Assembly: GCA_944739405.2 (NCBI GenBank)
Contig: OX123186.2
Coordinates: 38,549,551-38,613,550, forward strand
DNA length: 64,000 nt
Reading direction: 5' to 3'
Source of the DNA: Euclidia mi
Taxonomy: Eukaryota; Arthropoda; Insecta; Lepidoptera; Erebidae
Every line of letters begins with the position of its first letter. Position 1 is the first letter of the stretch. The notes beneath the pieces were generated by a model. The model saw only the letters and a program-made list of their open reading frames with translations. It did not search any database and was not told the origin of the DNA. The translations under genes were made by a program, and so were the position numbers. Shown in pieces: positions 47,654 to 58,260 of the stretch.

Positions 47654-48327
47654 TATTAGGGCCTATGCAAACCACGTTTTTTAAACACGCCGTCGACGCG
47701 CGTTTCAAAAACGCGCGTCGACAGCGCGCTTTTTTCCAGCAGAGTAGTTTGTTGTCGTTTGTATAGATACAAACGGGCCTCACCGGCGCGTCTGTATCGA
47801 TACACACGCGCGTGTGCATCGCGTCTGTATCGCTACACACGCGCGTGTGCATCGCGTCTGTATCGCTGCACACGCGCATCGACGGCGCGCTTTTTTCTAG
47901 CAGAGCAGTTTCTTGTCGTTTGTATCGATACAAACGCGCCGCACCGGTGCGTCTGTATCGATACACACGCGCGTGTGCATTGCGTCTGTATCGCTACACA
48001 CGCGCGTGTGCATCGCGTCTGTATCGCTGCACACGCGCGTCGACGGCGCGCTTTTTTCTTGCAGAGCAGTTTGTTGTCGTTTGTATCGATACAAACGCGC
48101 CGCACCGGTGCGTCTGTATCGATACGCACGCGCGTGTGCATTGCGTCTGTATCGCTACACACGCGCGTGTGCATCGCGTCTGTATCGCTGCACACGCGCG
48201 TTTGAATTTATACAGGTGTGCAAAAGTCTACAGGCTGCGTCTGACTTGTGTGCGTATCGCGTCTGTATCGCTACAAACGCGCGTCGACGGCGCGTTTAAA
48301 AAACTGCGTTTTCTTTTTTAGCTAATA
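47654..48327. mobile_element. Non-autonomous TIR element carrying CpG-rich tandem repeats
   Basis: Two 30-bp inverted repeats with one mismatch (47676-47705 and 48275-48304; core CGCCGTCGACGCGCGTTT) lie near the ends. TATTAG and CTAATA mark the outer edges, and TGTACG flanks both sides (47648-47653 and 48328-48333); extending to ATGTACG gives 7 bp. Just inside the left end is a 14-bp perfect hairpin (GTCGACGCGCGTTT). The middle holds three 161-bp units. There is no transposase. The superfamily is unclear; a 6-8 bp duplication would be compatible with hAT-like movement. Confidence 0.75.
47739..48221. repeat. Three tandem 161-bp CpG-rich units
   Basis: GCAGAGCAG or GCAGAGTAG starts at 47739, 47900 and 48061, exactly 161 bp apart. 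Each unit has a T-run block, the palindromic TGTATCGATACA, and two to three 33-bp subrepeats containing GCGTCTGTATCG and CACGCGCGTGTGCAT. The third unit fades after 48200. Since 33 is a multiple of three while 161 is not, long repeat-like frames appear in several registers on both strands; they are not genes. Confidence 0.95.
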
Positions 48328-48552
48328 TGTACGACCATTTACAAGTTTTTTAAAACGTATTTGCATGCATTCTATAAATCAAAACATAAAGCGTACTTCC
48401 CGTTGACCTAAATTCTGAATATTTGGCATGACACAAGTTCTTACACCACCAGCACAGGCACCAATCAGAAAATTAAAATTTGTAGAAATATGGCATAGAA
48501 ATAAATATCTAGGTACATTTATTTTATAACGTTTTGTAAATACTAGGCACTA

Positions 48553-48648
48553 CTAAAGTACAATAATTATTTTATTGTACTTCAATATATTTTTACGCAG
48601 TGTTTAAAACTTGTGAGTTTTAAACACTACGTAAAAATATATTGAAGT
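48553..48648. repeat. Two overlapping hairpins
   Basis: Hairpin 1: AAGTACAATAA and TTATTGTACTT with loop TTATT (about 48556-48582). Hairpin 2: 33-nt arms 48579-48611 and 48616-48648 with one mismatch and loop TGTG. They share ACTT, so the pattern resembles 8389-8464. Confidence 0.9.
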
Positions 48649-48751
48649 TTTTACGGATCTTGAATTCTATCAATACATACCATTATAGATAATAAAAACA
48701 TTATAGATATTTTACGTACATAGACATAGACTCGCGAATATTGTCCTGCTG

Positions 48752-49158
48752 CCGGTGCACAAATCAAACTCACACTTGCTCGGTATTTCATCCGCCTAGC
48801 GTTATCCCAGTCTCAACCCGGGGTCCGCTTTCTAGTCTAACCAGATTTGTCTAAATATTAGCTTTTCCATGGAGCGACTGCCTTTCTGACCTCCGCAACC
48901 CGAAGGGGTAGCGATATTCCATGGCTTAGACTAGTGTCAGTTTGTGTAGGTACTGATTCCCTATAACGACTGTCAAAGATCTTCATGACAGCCGGGACCG
49001 ACGGCTTAACGTGCTCTACGACACACGGGGCAAGCGATAATTTACAATTTCATACGCACGTAACTCCGAAAAGTCATTGGTGCGCGCCGTGGATTCGAAC
49101 TCGATACCCTCTGCATAGCAGTCCGTTGGTATCTCCAATAGGCTAACGCTGCCTCTAC
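48752..49158 (-). mobile_element. tRNA-derived SINE, family A2
   Basis: On the minus strand: AGCGTTAGCCTATTGGAGAT head, B-box region GAGTTCGAATCCACGG, GACTTTTCGGAGTTACGTGC, then the A2 module AAGATCTTTGACAGTCGTTA, TACCCCTTCGGGTTGCGGAG and AAATCTGGTTAGACTAG. The head is shared with A1 copies; the 3' half is different. Confidence 0.8.
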
Positions 49159-49243
49159 ACTTGCTCGGTATTTAGTATTTAAATAAAATAGCGCTCTCTA
49201 AAATAGGGAAAATTATGCAGTCGACCTTAAAATTTTTATGCTA

Positions 49244-49477
49244 TTACATACATACATACATAGACTCACGCCTGTTTCCCCGAAAGGGTAGGCAGAGGCA
49301 TATTAAACGCCCACTTTTCGCCAGTGTTTTGATCCCACGTAATAGGTGGCGAGCCTATTGCCGCTTATCGGGATATTTTCTTTGCCAGAGCCTCGTCCGT
49401 TGATCGGCAGGTGCACCACTTGCAGGTGAGGTTGGCTTGGGACCCTAAGTTCTTGGTGGGAACCCTATGCACCCATG
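49244..49477 (-). mobile_element. SINE-like retroelement with TATG tail
   Basis: It is nearly identical to 23427-23668, in the same orientation. ATGCTATT is present just outside both ends (about 49237 and 49477), a likely target duplication. The 3' tail is TATG repeats on the minus strand. Confidence 0.8.
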
Positions 49478-51160
49478 CTATTTAGCGGTACAAAATCTAC
49501 ACTCTCATACCAACTACGACAGTTTAACGTTATTACTTAATAGGCATATACAAGTTTTGAAGTTGCAGCTCTACCATTTAGTTTGGTGGGTTATTAGTCC
49601 CCGCCAGTTTCAAAGGTACGTAATTAGTGTTTTTGCTATGGTTTATTAATTATGGTCGTTAATGAAGTCCAATTAGTAAGTTGGTCTATCAATCTTCCAC
49701 TCCCTTGGAGACAGAATGATGTATTACCTTGTTTTGACGGCGTGCATTAAAATTTGGGACATATTTTGTGAGAGTCATTAGCTATTACTAATTGCGACTG
49801 ATATACTGCATTTCGTAATTAGCAGCATTATAATTATTCATTTTGAATGGAGAACAGAATTTCGAATTTGCGCAGATATTTTCGATGTCCTTTTCAATAA
49901 AAGATTCTAAAAGGAATGTTTTCAGAAACCGAAATCAAAGATGTTTTTAAATAAAATTCTGCGGCGTATTTGTATACTTGATAAAATATTTTCAGCCTGA
50001 TGTTCCTGAACAAAGAAAGTAAACCATGCAAAGAGGCTGTCAATGTAAATAATCCATGAGAAAACAAGGCTGCATATTTGTTTGCCTAACTGTCGACTTG
50101 AGTAAAGAAAAGTGTTGGGTATGGAAATAGTAAAAAGGAATTCAATGCACGCTTTAAGTATTCTCATTTCAGTTGGCAAAATATGGAGTGAGCATGAACA
50201 ATGTTTTTACATGCATACCAATACATTATTAAGTAATTATCAAGTTTAGCAATACATACAAACATACAATGGAATTAACAACTGAAAATAGTTAAATTTA
50301 TCTACTTACAAGTTTGATGACAGTTCTGGAAACACGCCCAGATGGCAGCATTGCTACGTTGTACTTACAAATGATTAAATAACAAAGAACCTGGCGTGAA
50401 TCCTGCGAATTCATGCTGTGGTGTAGTCTCTTATCGCACATAAAGATGTCAGCGTTTATCTTTCTAAATATCTTTTAAATCAGCCAGAATATAAATGTGT
50501 AAGGTAGAAACCAGTAACGTGTAACCATGTATATTGTAACAAAAGCGAAATTCTATTGAAAATACCAATTGCTTCAAATACATTGGTTTGATACAAATTG
50601 TTTCTAGGAATTTTGAAGTCAATAATTAATAGTCTAGACAAGATTTTACTAATTAATACTGAGAACTATTTAGAGGTCTATCACTATACGCTGGTCTTAA
50701 TTAATTTGTGTTTCACATGAACGCTTCACTAGGCCTCATAAGTAATTATTTTGGTCAAACTGATGTCAAGGTTACTTTGTACTATGAAAAACATTTTATC
50801 ATATAGTAACTTATAGTAGGCGTAGTAAATTGAGTAATTGTAGTAACCTAATAACTTATAATTATAATATCGTATACATTTATCGATATTTTGCGTTATT
50901 TATTAATCATTTTGAGAACAAATACAAGTCATCTTCCTTAGTGGTATTGTAAAGCCAAATGGAGATTTATTTATTTGTAACGCATTACATGCATAGAACA
51001 AACTTCATCAACTTTAAATTGCTCACGTTGCGTGATTTGAACAATATGTTACCTTTGCCTTGCATGTAGACTAAGTGTTTGTATAATTTAATCAAATCAT
51101 TACCCTTATGTGTGTTTAGGTAGTACAAAATATGAATATTGCTTTATTTAAAGCGAATGT
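49478..51160. other. No gene recognised
   Basis: AT-rich, with nothing recognisable. Confidence 0.5.
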
Positions 51161-51162
51161 AT

Positions 51163-51360
51163 GGCGTAGTGGCTTAGGTGCCTGTTTTGCCATAATTATA
51201 ACTGCGTCGAGTTTCAGGGAAATGGCATAGAACCTGCAACACGAGGCACTTATGCGATCCACATTTTATATCCGAGTCTGAGTGTTCTTTGTGTCCGTTG
51301 TCTTAATGTTTGTAAAGTCCCCAATCATACAAGATATCTCTCTGCGGGAGCAGTCTTTTA
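51163..51360 (+). mobile_element. tRNA-derived SINE (family B), diverged
   Basis: A-box-like TGGCGTAGTGGCT is followed by a decayed B-box (GAGTTTCAGGG) and the body CCGAGTCTGAGTGTTCTTTG, then AATGTTTGTAAAGTCCCC. It lies in the opposite orientation to 2583 and 27093. Confidence 0.7.
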
Positions 51361-52424
51361 AATAAGGTAATAAAGAACAAAAGAAAATATTCCTACTGAA
51401 ACGAAATTCTAAATGACCTTTTGTCAAAGTTGTTAGAAACAATAGCATCACGTCATTGAAGATCGTTTCTATAATCCGCAAATTATACTTCTTAACTTTA
51501 AAACTAGACCGTTGTCAAGTTACAAATTCCCTTCACCTCAATTTACTATTATCAGCCTTATTATTGGCTACATACCCGTATTCCAAATTCGCTACAAAAA
51601 ATTTGGTCAAGCTAAATGGCAAGTAAGAAAATTTTTCATCTATTTATTTTCATCGTAACCACAGTACAAACAAACATAAGCTTACCTGTTCGAGCCGTGG
51701 AAATGCGATACAAAAGGAACATCAAGAGAGTGGTTCCACCAGAGGCTTTTAACATTCCAGAAAGTACGACGGGTTATATGTCGATACTAGTCATTTTTAA
51801 AGTGTAAGACACGGCTTATAGCTTCAGATTCTTTTGTAAAACTGTCTTCTTGTTACTTTGAGATGCATGCAAAGAGGAACAAACCGTGTACCGCAGCCTT
51901 TTATTTAATGTACCGAGGTATATTTATATTCATTGCTTTCATAGTGTAGCGATCTTAATTCACGCGGCGTTCTGACTCGGCTTTCAATGTAAGTCTACTT
52001 AGAAGACGCTTCTGACTTTATACTGTTTGACGTAAGCCTGCACGTCGAGTTAGCGCACAATTTAGTGAAGTTTAAACATATTCAGAAACATTTTGAAGTC
52101 ATTGTTGTTTTTGCCTATCAATGAAGAGGTTTTTCATTATGTCGACACCGTCACTCCACTCTCTAGTTTTTCTTTTTTATTTAGGACTTCAAAACATTTG
52201 CCTTGCAAGCAAGAGGTCGTAGATTCGGTACCCATCCTTTCCACTAGGGACATAAACAAACAAACACCGCTGTTAAATTAAGCTTACCTATAAGGTTTAA
52301 CAAGATTAAGAAGCCCTTTCAACTCGGTTAAGCCCTATGAATATTAATATCGTTTTAGCAAGATACACTTAGTAGGACACCCAAGCGGAAAAATCTTTCA
52401 AGCTGGTATTCTTGGCCATATAAC
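51361..52424. other. No gene recognised
   Basis: Mixed AT-rich DNA without motifs. Confidence 0.5.
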
Positions 52425-52990
52425 ATAGGTAAAAAAACGGTGGCTCAGAGCAAGATAAACAGACTGACATGCAGGCAGATATTCTCGGGTTCAACCACAG
52501 ACATAGATCTACATAGATAACGCAAATGCATGCACTTCGCGTGTCTGAACTCCGACCAAGCGTCGAGGTTGGTCGCCACTAACTTCAGTCCCCGCGCGTC
52601 CGTTTTACCGTTAAGTACACTTTATTCACATTACGTTGCCGCGTTTGCTTCGGACGTTTGATCTGACGTTGTGTGTTAGGAGACGATGAATATCGCACCA
52701 GCGATACTGTCGCGCATCGCTTCGACTTCGTGATACAGGCAACGTCACAGTAGGTATTAAGAAGTCGGCACGCTTGGTTTCAATACAAATCGTGATAATT
52801 GCGTTATCTATGTAGATCTATATCTGTGGGTTCAACCCCACGAGACGGCGCACATTATTCACTTTTACAAGTTACGTGCGTATTAAGTTGTTAATTGCCT
52901 CATGTCTCAGGGAGCGCGTTCCCAGCTGTTAATCCCAACTGTCAAGAAGATGTTTGGTAGTCGTTACGGAGAGTCAGTACCAAAGGAATA
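52425..52990 (+). mobile_element. SINE family A2, split by a MITE
   Basis: The head (GGTGGCTCAGAGCAAG to CTCGGGTTCAAC) resumes after the MITE at 52829 with GGTTCAACCCCACGAGACGG, GTTACGTGCGTATTAAGTTG and the A2 block TCAAGAAGATGTTTGGTAGTC. Removing the MITE and one copy of its 8-bp duplication gives a normal SINE body. Confidence 0.8.
52496..52828. mobile_element. 333-bp MITE with 30-bp TIRs and 8-bp target duplication
   Basis: The ends are 30-bp inverted repeats with one mismatch, beginning CACAGACATAGATCTACATA on the left and CACAGATATAGATCTACATA on the inverted right. GGTTCAAC flanks both sides (52488-52495 and 52829-52836). The interior is GC-richer and non-coding. An 8-bp duplication points to the hAT group, although the CACAG start is not the commonest hAT end. 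Confidence 0.93.
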
Positions 52991-53309
52991 TCCATATAAT
53001 ATAGCTACTTCTTTTTAATCACTAGATCAGATGACAATCGCTGTATAGTAAAGTGCTGCTTTATCAATTCTAGTTACTTTAGAAAACGGGCCCTCTACTC
53101 CAAAGCAAAGATTCACATGCAACCGGGAGAGTGACGTAATACGGTATGAGAGGTTTTAGTTTATTTTTTATATTTATGATGGCGATGTAATTTTTTTTCA
53201 CTTAAATATTTTGTACCTTTGTAACATACAAATTAAGTGATTCAGAGAGTAAAATATAAAATTCGTAGCATTGCATTTCTAGTAGCAACATGGTTTACTA
53301 AAAGTTTTT
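52991..53309. other. No gene recognised
   Basis: AT-rich spacer. Confidence 0.5.
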
Positions 53310-53600
53310 AACCGACTTCAAAAAAAGGAGGAGGTTTACAATTCGTCGGAATCTTTTTTTTTTTATGTATGTTCCCCGATTTCTCTAAGACGCCTGGACC
53401 GATTTCGAAAATTCTTGTTTTGATTGAAAGAGTATACCTTCTAGTTGGTCCCATGATCATCAGGTCAGGATCTGATCATGGAATCCTGAGAAATCGAAGG
53501 AACTCTTCAAATTTTATAAGCACACTTGAAGCGATTTGACCGTAACAACCCAATGCCGTCGAGTTTGGGCTCGTTTGAGTCGTCTTTTACATGGACTTTG

Positions 53601-54350
53601 ATGCTAGATGATTTCCATGGTCTGATGATAGAGTTCGAAGGTAACCAAGAGATCTTTGTGATACAATAACCCAATCTCATCGAGGTTAAGGTCGTTTGAT
53701 ACGTCTGTACATGGACTTTGGTACTGGATGTTTTGCAGGGTCTGATGATGGAGCAGGAAGGTTGCCAAGGGATGTTTGTAATACAAAGATGCAATCCCAT
53801 TGAGCTTGGGCTCGTTTGATTCGTCTTAACACGGACTTTAGTGCTGAATGTTCACCAAACTCTGATGATGGAGCAGGAAGGTAGCCATGGGATATTTGTA
53901 ATAGGTACAATTACGCAATCCCATCGAGTTTAGGCTCGTTTGAGTCGTCTTTACATAGACATCGATGCTGGATGATTTCTATGGTCTAATGATAGAGCTG
54001 GAAGGTAACCCAATATCATCGAGTTTAGGGTCGTTTGTAAGTCTTTACATGGACTTTGGTACTGGATGTTTTCCAGGGTCTTACGATGGAGCAGGAAGAT
54101 GGCCATGGCATCTTTGTAATACAAAGACGCAATGCCATTGAGTTTGGGCTCTTTGGATTCGTCTTTACATGGACTTTAGTGCTGAATGTTTACCAAACTC
54201 TGATGATGGAGCAGGAACGCGGCCATGGGATCTTTGTAATACAATAACGCAATATCATCGTGTTTAGGCTCGTTTGTTTTGTCTTTGGTATTGGATGATT
54301 TCCGAGATCTGACGATGGAACTGAAACGAACGTGTTTAGGCTATTTAGTT
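53601..54350. repeat. Minisatellite of ~120-bp units in ABC order
   Basis: The anchor TCTGATGAT (with variants) begins at 53621, 53741, 53861, 53985, 54079, 54199 and 54308. Three unit types follow each other: A (GATGATTTCCATGG before the anchor), B (GGATGTTTTGCAGGG) and C (GAATGTTCACCAAAC), giving ABC-ABC-A. A partial unit precedes. The second A unit lacks about 26 bp. Units of 120 bp keep frame, so open frames appear on both strands. Confidence 0.92.
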
Positions 54351-54504
54351 GAAAACAAAAAATACTTGAAATTGCCAGAAAGGTACAGGTCTACATTTCA
54401 GAATGAGGCACGTAAGGAAGGCCTCCCCATCGTGTACCACCTACACTATCCTATGTACCACCTATTACTATTTTTTATAAGTATACCACTAAAAAGCAAA
54501 AAAT

Positions 54505-54818
54505 AAAAAATATTTTTAAATAAAAACAAACCAACTTCAAAAAACACTAAGGAACTAAAAAACAAAAAATAATTGGTTTTGGAGCAAACATTTTTGAATT
54601 CGGTGCCAAGCCCTTACGTAAAAAGTTACTAAATTACAAACTACGTATTCTATCAACAACGAAAGTTATATAAAAATGTGTAGAGGTTTATAGTCAGATC
54701 AGAAATACTTTGCATGGCACCGACTCCAAAAATGTTTGCTCCAAAACCAATTATTTTTTGTTTTTTAGTTCCTTAGTGTTTTTTGAAGTTGGTTTGTTTT
54801 TATTTAAAAATATTTTTT
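54505..54818. repeat. Large inverted repeat, ~104-bp arms
   Basis: Arms 54505-54608 and 54715-54818 are complementary at nearly every base (for example GGAACTAAAAAACAAAAAAT and its complement), separated by 106 bp. Transcription through it would give a long double-stranded RNA stem. Confidence 0.93.
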
Positions 54819-54989
54819 TAATTACTAAAATTCGTAACGACTCGGGAAGACTGTCCCTGGATAAACTTTTGAACCGTTTTAAGATTTGAGCTAAGTGGTA
54901 TTCTTACAACGTTTATATCTATGTACAGCATAAATGGAAATTTAATACGTAATTCTAATAAAAAATACTGTATCTTCATTTTATTCTAC

Positions 54990-56614
54990 CTATTTCAGAT
55001 GATATTGCTGCATCAGGGCAAAGTGACCGCGTCACAGAAGAAAATCTCCGATGGGCCATCGAAAGCTTCCATCCCTATAAAGCAGCCGGACTGGACGGCA
55101 TCAGTTCCCAGGGTTATTACAATGGGGGGGGGGATGAATCTGTCCGTAAAAGATTCTGGCAATCATGAGATGCCTGGCCCTCAGATATGTACCGAAGAGA
55201 TGGAGGGAAGTCAAACTAATTTTAATACCAAAACCAGGCAAAACAGACTATACCGATGCAAAATCCTTCAGACCAATAAGCCTGACCTCCTTCATGCTTA
55301 AAGCCTTGGAAAGGCTCTGCGAGGGGGAACAAAGAAGTGGGGCACTTAAGCACCTACCCCTACATGCCAACCAACATGCACACAGCTCAGGGAAATCGAC
55401 GAAATTGGCCTTTCATCAGGTCGTGAACCAGATAGGAGCTGATATACAACAAAAAAATCATCTGTCTGGGCACCTTCATTGACATAGAAAGAGCCTTCGA
55501 CAAGACACACTTCTCCAGCATAAGCAACGCCCTAGCGAAACATGGTGTGGGTCAGATGCTCATACAGTGGATCCAAAACATGCTCAGCAAAAGGGTAGTG
55601 CGCCTGCACGGCGACACCCAGACAGCCTTTGCTCAGCAAAAGAGTAGTGCGCCTGCACGGCGACACCCTGACAGCCTTGCCCGCAGGGAGGTGTTCTCTC
55701 CCCGGTATTGTGGAACTTAGTCATCAATGCACTCATAGACAAACTCAACGCATGATACTTCCACACAATAGGATATGCAGATGATCTGACCATTCTCACC
55801 TCAGGTAAGGTAACTAGTACAGTGTACGACCTTACGCAACAAGCTCTACGCATAGTAGAGTGGTGGTGTAATGAGTACGAATTATCTGTAAACCCAACCA
55901 AGACCCAACTAGTTATGTTCACACACAAACGCGGGCTGGGCACCTACTGACTGCCCAGGTTATTTTTAATACAGAGCTTAAGCTGTCTACCGAGGTCAAG
56001 TACATGGGTGTCACTCTCGACAGCAAATTGACATGGAACAGCCACATGGAAAATAAGCTCAATAAAGCCAGCATCGTCTTCTGGCAGTGCAAGAAAATAA
56101 TAGACAACGCTGGGGCATATGCCCCAAATTGTCTTATGGCTCTATAAGAAAATAATACGTCCGATGATAAGCTACGGCGCAGTAGTGTGGTGGCCTCGGA
56201 CCAACCTAACAACGGCCGCCAACAAGCTTCAAAAACTTGCATGAAAACTACTCCTACAGCGGCACTTGAGGTGTTGCTGGACCTGCCTCCATTGCATCTG
56301 TTCATACAACAGGAAACCACGATGTCGGCGGTTTGGCTAAGAGCTCTGAAGCTCTAGAAAGACACCAATACACCGCACACTAGCAACTTAAATACACTCT
56401 TAAAAGCCAAGCCCTTGAAGCCATTAGCGAGCGAATACCAAAACAATTTGTGTTCGACAAGAAATACAAAATCCAACTGTACGAGGATCTACACGGAGGA
56501 GCCGTTAACCACAACGAGCTCACGATCTTCGGTTCGGGAGTATTCTCCGAGGACCTAAACATCAACATCGCAGCACCGCTGGGAGCCTATAACACGGTCT
56601 ACCAGGCCGAATGT
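54990..56614 (+). pseudogene. LINE reverse transcriptase and RNase H relic (jockey/LOA-like)
   Basis: Plus-strand blocks in order: ENLRWAIESFHPYKAAGLDG, YVPKRWREVKLILIPKPGK, KSFRPISLTSFMLKALERL, HANQHAHSSGKSTKLAFHQV, DIERAFDKTHFSSISNALAK, CPQGGVLSPVLWNLVINALI, catalytic YADDLT (55773-55790), NPTKTQLVMFTHKR, a TEVKYMGVTLDSKLTW block, MISYGAVVWWPR, TAALEVLLDLPPLHL, and RNase H-like traces (FGSGVFSEDL, VYQAE) before an abrupt end at 56614. Lesions include TGA at 55753-55755, several frameshifts and a 49-bp tandem duplication at 55582-55679. It is a dead copy of a LINE that carried an RNase H domain. The clade name is an inference. Confidence 0.8.
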
Positions 56615-57557
56615 TTAACTTACGTTTTTCGTTTACTTTATTACCTTGTACTCTCTTTATATGGCTTTCATTTAATGGATAAAATAATATAAAAGATATT
56701 GTTATTTTACGCTGACACACGGATACAATAGTTGTATAACAACAATTCCACGTACTCTATTTTTAAGGTATAAATCGTATTTTCAATACAAAAATTATCT
56801 AGCTAAGTAAAAGCGCCATCTAGAGTTAAAATCGTCGAAGCGTAAAGTCGATAGAATAATAACGAGCCGCCGCATTTGCGCACCAATATCGCCTTAAACT
56901 AAGCTGCACGTGCAAAAGTAAGATATTTTTGTTACGTGTTCGAAGCAATTCCACTTGGAGCATAGTTTGCATACAATTCCGATTCTAAAACATGCAATCT
57001 TCTGAATAAATAGGGGTGTCACGTTCGATCTGATGTTTTTTTCTGCCCAGTATAGCGCCAGGATCAAATGTGTTTTGGTTAATAGGATTTAAATGAGATA
57101 ACTGGTGAGAAACATAGTGCTTGTTCGGCAACAAGGATGATTGTGACTTGATTTGTACAGTGAAGAATAAGCATGGTGCAAATTATGTTTCCTATACAAA
57201 ACGCTGGAAATAAAAATCCTGAATTAATTACGATGATCGTTTAAAAAGTCAATAATCATTTCACTATTTTATTAGGGAATGAAGCAAAAGCTGCTAAATA
57301 TCTAGAATCATTTAACAGAATTGTATGTCAGCCATACTTCTTTCTGATACGTACACAGGAATCACGATTTTATTGGACAGCTGACGCAATACAAAAAATC
57401 AAGTAACGCCGATTATATCTTCTCTATTATGCACTTATTAAATTTTTCGTACTCACGCAGGTCACAGGTAAATTTTTGCTCTAAAGCCTTATACTTCACT
57501 TATGTTCCTATTCCTACATCATATACAGTTCTAGTTTAGAATATTTGCCCCTTAAAA
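56615..57557. other. No gene recognised
   Basis: AT-rich; nothing recognised. Confidence 0.5.
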
Positions 57558-57767
57558 TCTTAATATATAAAATCCTTGCGTTACTGACTGACTGACAGAC
57601 ACGCTACAGCTGAAACTATTGGGCGCAGGAAGCTGAAATTCGGCATGTATGTTCCTTGGGGACCGTAGAGGTGCACTAAGTAGGGATTTCCAGAAATTCC
57701 CACGGGATCGGCCAAAACGGGTAAATTAAAAAAAAATGCAGGCGTAGCTGCTGGCGTCCTCTAGTAG
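57558..57767 (-). repeat. 210-bp interspersed repeat (CTAG-start family), minus-strand copy
   Basis: On the plus strand it starts TCTTAATATATAAAATCC and ends GGCGTCCTCTAGTA, the reverse of copies at 12290 and 15515. It is well preserved. Confidence 0.82.
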
Positions 57768-58045
57768 GTAATAAGTCCGTTTTGCTACCTAAACATAATA
57801 TGTATTAGTTTCATGCTTATCTATTAGCTTTCCAAATACATTTAACGCATATTGCTGATCTTGTTTCAAAACTGAACTGAATGCAATCACTTCTCAATGA
57901 CGAAGTCTTCACTTAGTACAAAGTAATTTGCAACGAGCGTGTCTTATAACCTGAAGTATGATACAAAGCTAGAAATTAGTAAAGACTATCTATTAATGTA
58001 TCTACTTAATAAGTAACGTTTGCAGTGCGCTTACAGTCATATTTA

Positions 58046-58260
58046 TAACTAGACGGCGCCAGTGGCTTCGCCCGCGTCAATTATACATAAGGGGCGGAAC
58101 ATACCTGACCGAAGATGCGTCGAACGTATCTTCGGTCGCGTCTATTCCGTCAAATGAATCGGTACACATCTGACGGAAAATGCGTCGAGCGTATCTGCAC
58201 ACATTCGCTGAAAGCGTGGCTATTGTGCACACATATAAGTTTGTTCGTGCAGGGCCGTAC
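58046..58260. mobile_element. Small foldback MITE, copy 1
   Basis: A CTAGACGGCGCCAGTGGC repeat start is followed by GGGGCGGAACATACCTGACC and a perfect 10-bp hairpin (GACCGAAGAT, 58107-58137). A second CTGACGGAAAATGCGTCGAG follows. It is related to the element at 59455-59625. Confidence 0.45.

Larger units (their letters stand above)
53310..54818. mobile_element. Composite repeat element with AACCRACTTC ends
   Basis: The left edge reads AACCGACTTCAAAAAAAGGA at 53310 and the right edge is the inverted AAACCAACTTCAAAAAACAC ending near 54795. A third, plus-strand copy of that end is at 54528. Between them lie the ordered minisatellite and a large inverted repeat. The left-end sequence is common in lepidopteran genomes. 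No transposase is present; the class is unknown and the exact limits are uncertain. Confidence 0.55.

Noticed and set aside
47739..48221. CRISPR-like array
   Set aside because: Repeats are directly contiguous without unique spacers, the genome is eukaryotic, and no cas genes exist. The 120-bp minisatellite at 53601 fails for the same reason.
47458..48321. Long open frames on both strands with repeating YRYKR or ASVSLHTR motifs
   Set aside because: They are read through the 33-bp and 161-bp tandem units. Several registers on both strands are open at once and there is no start context or unique sequence, so they are by-products of the repeat.
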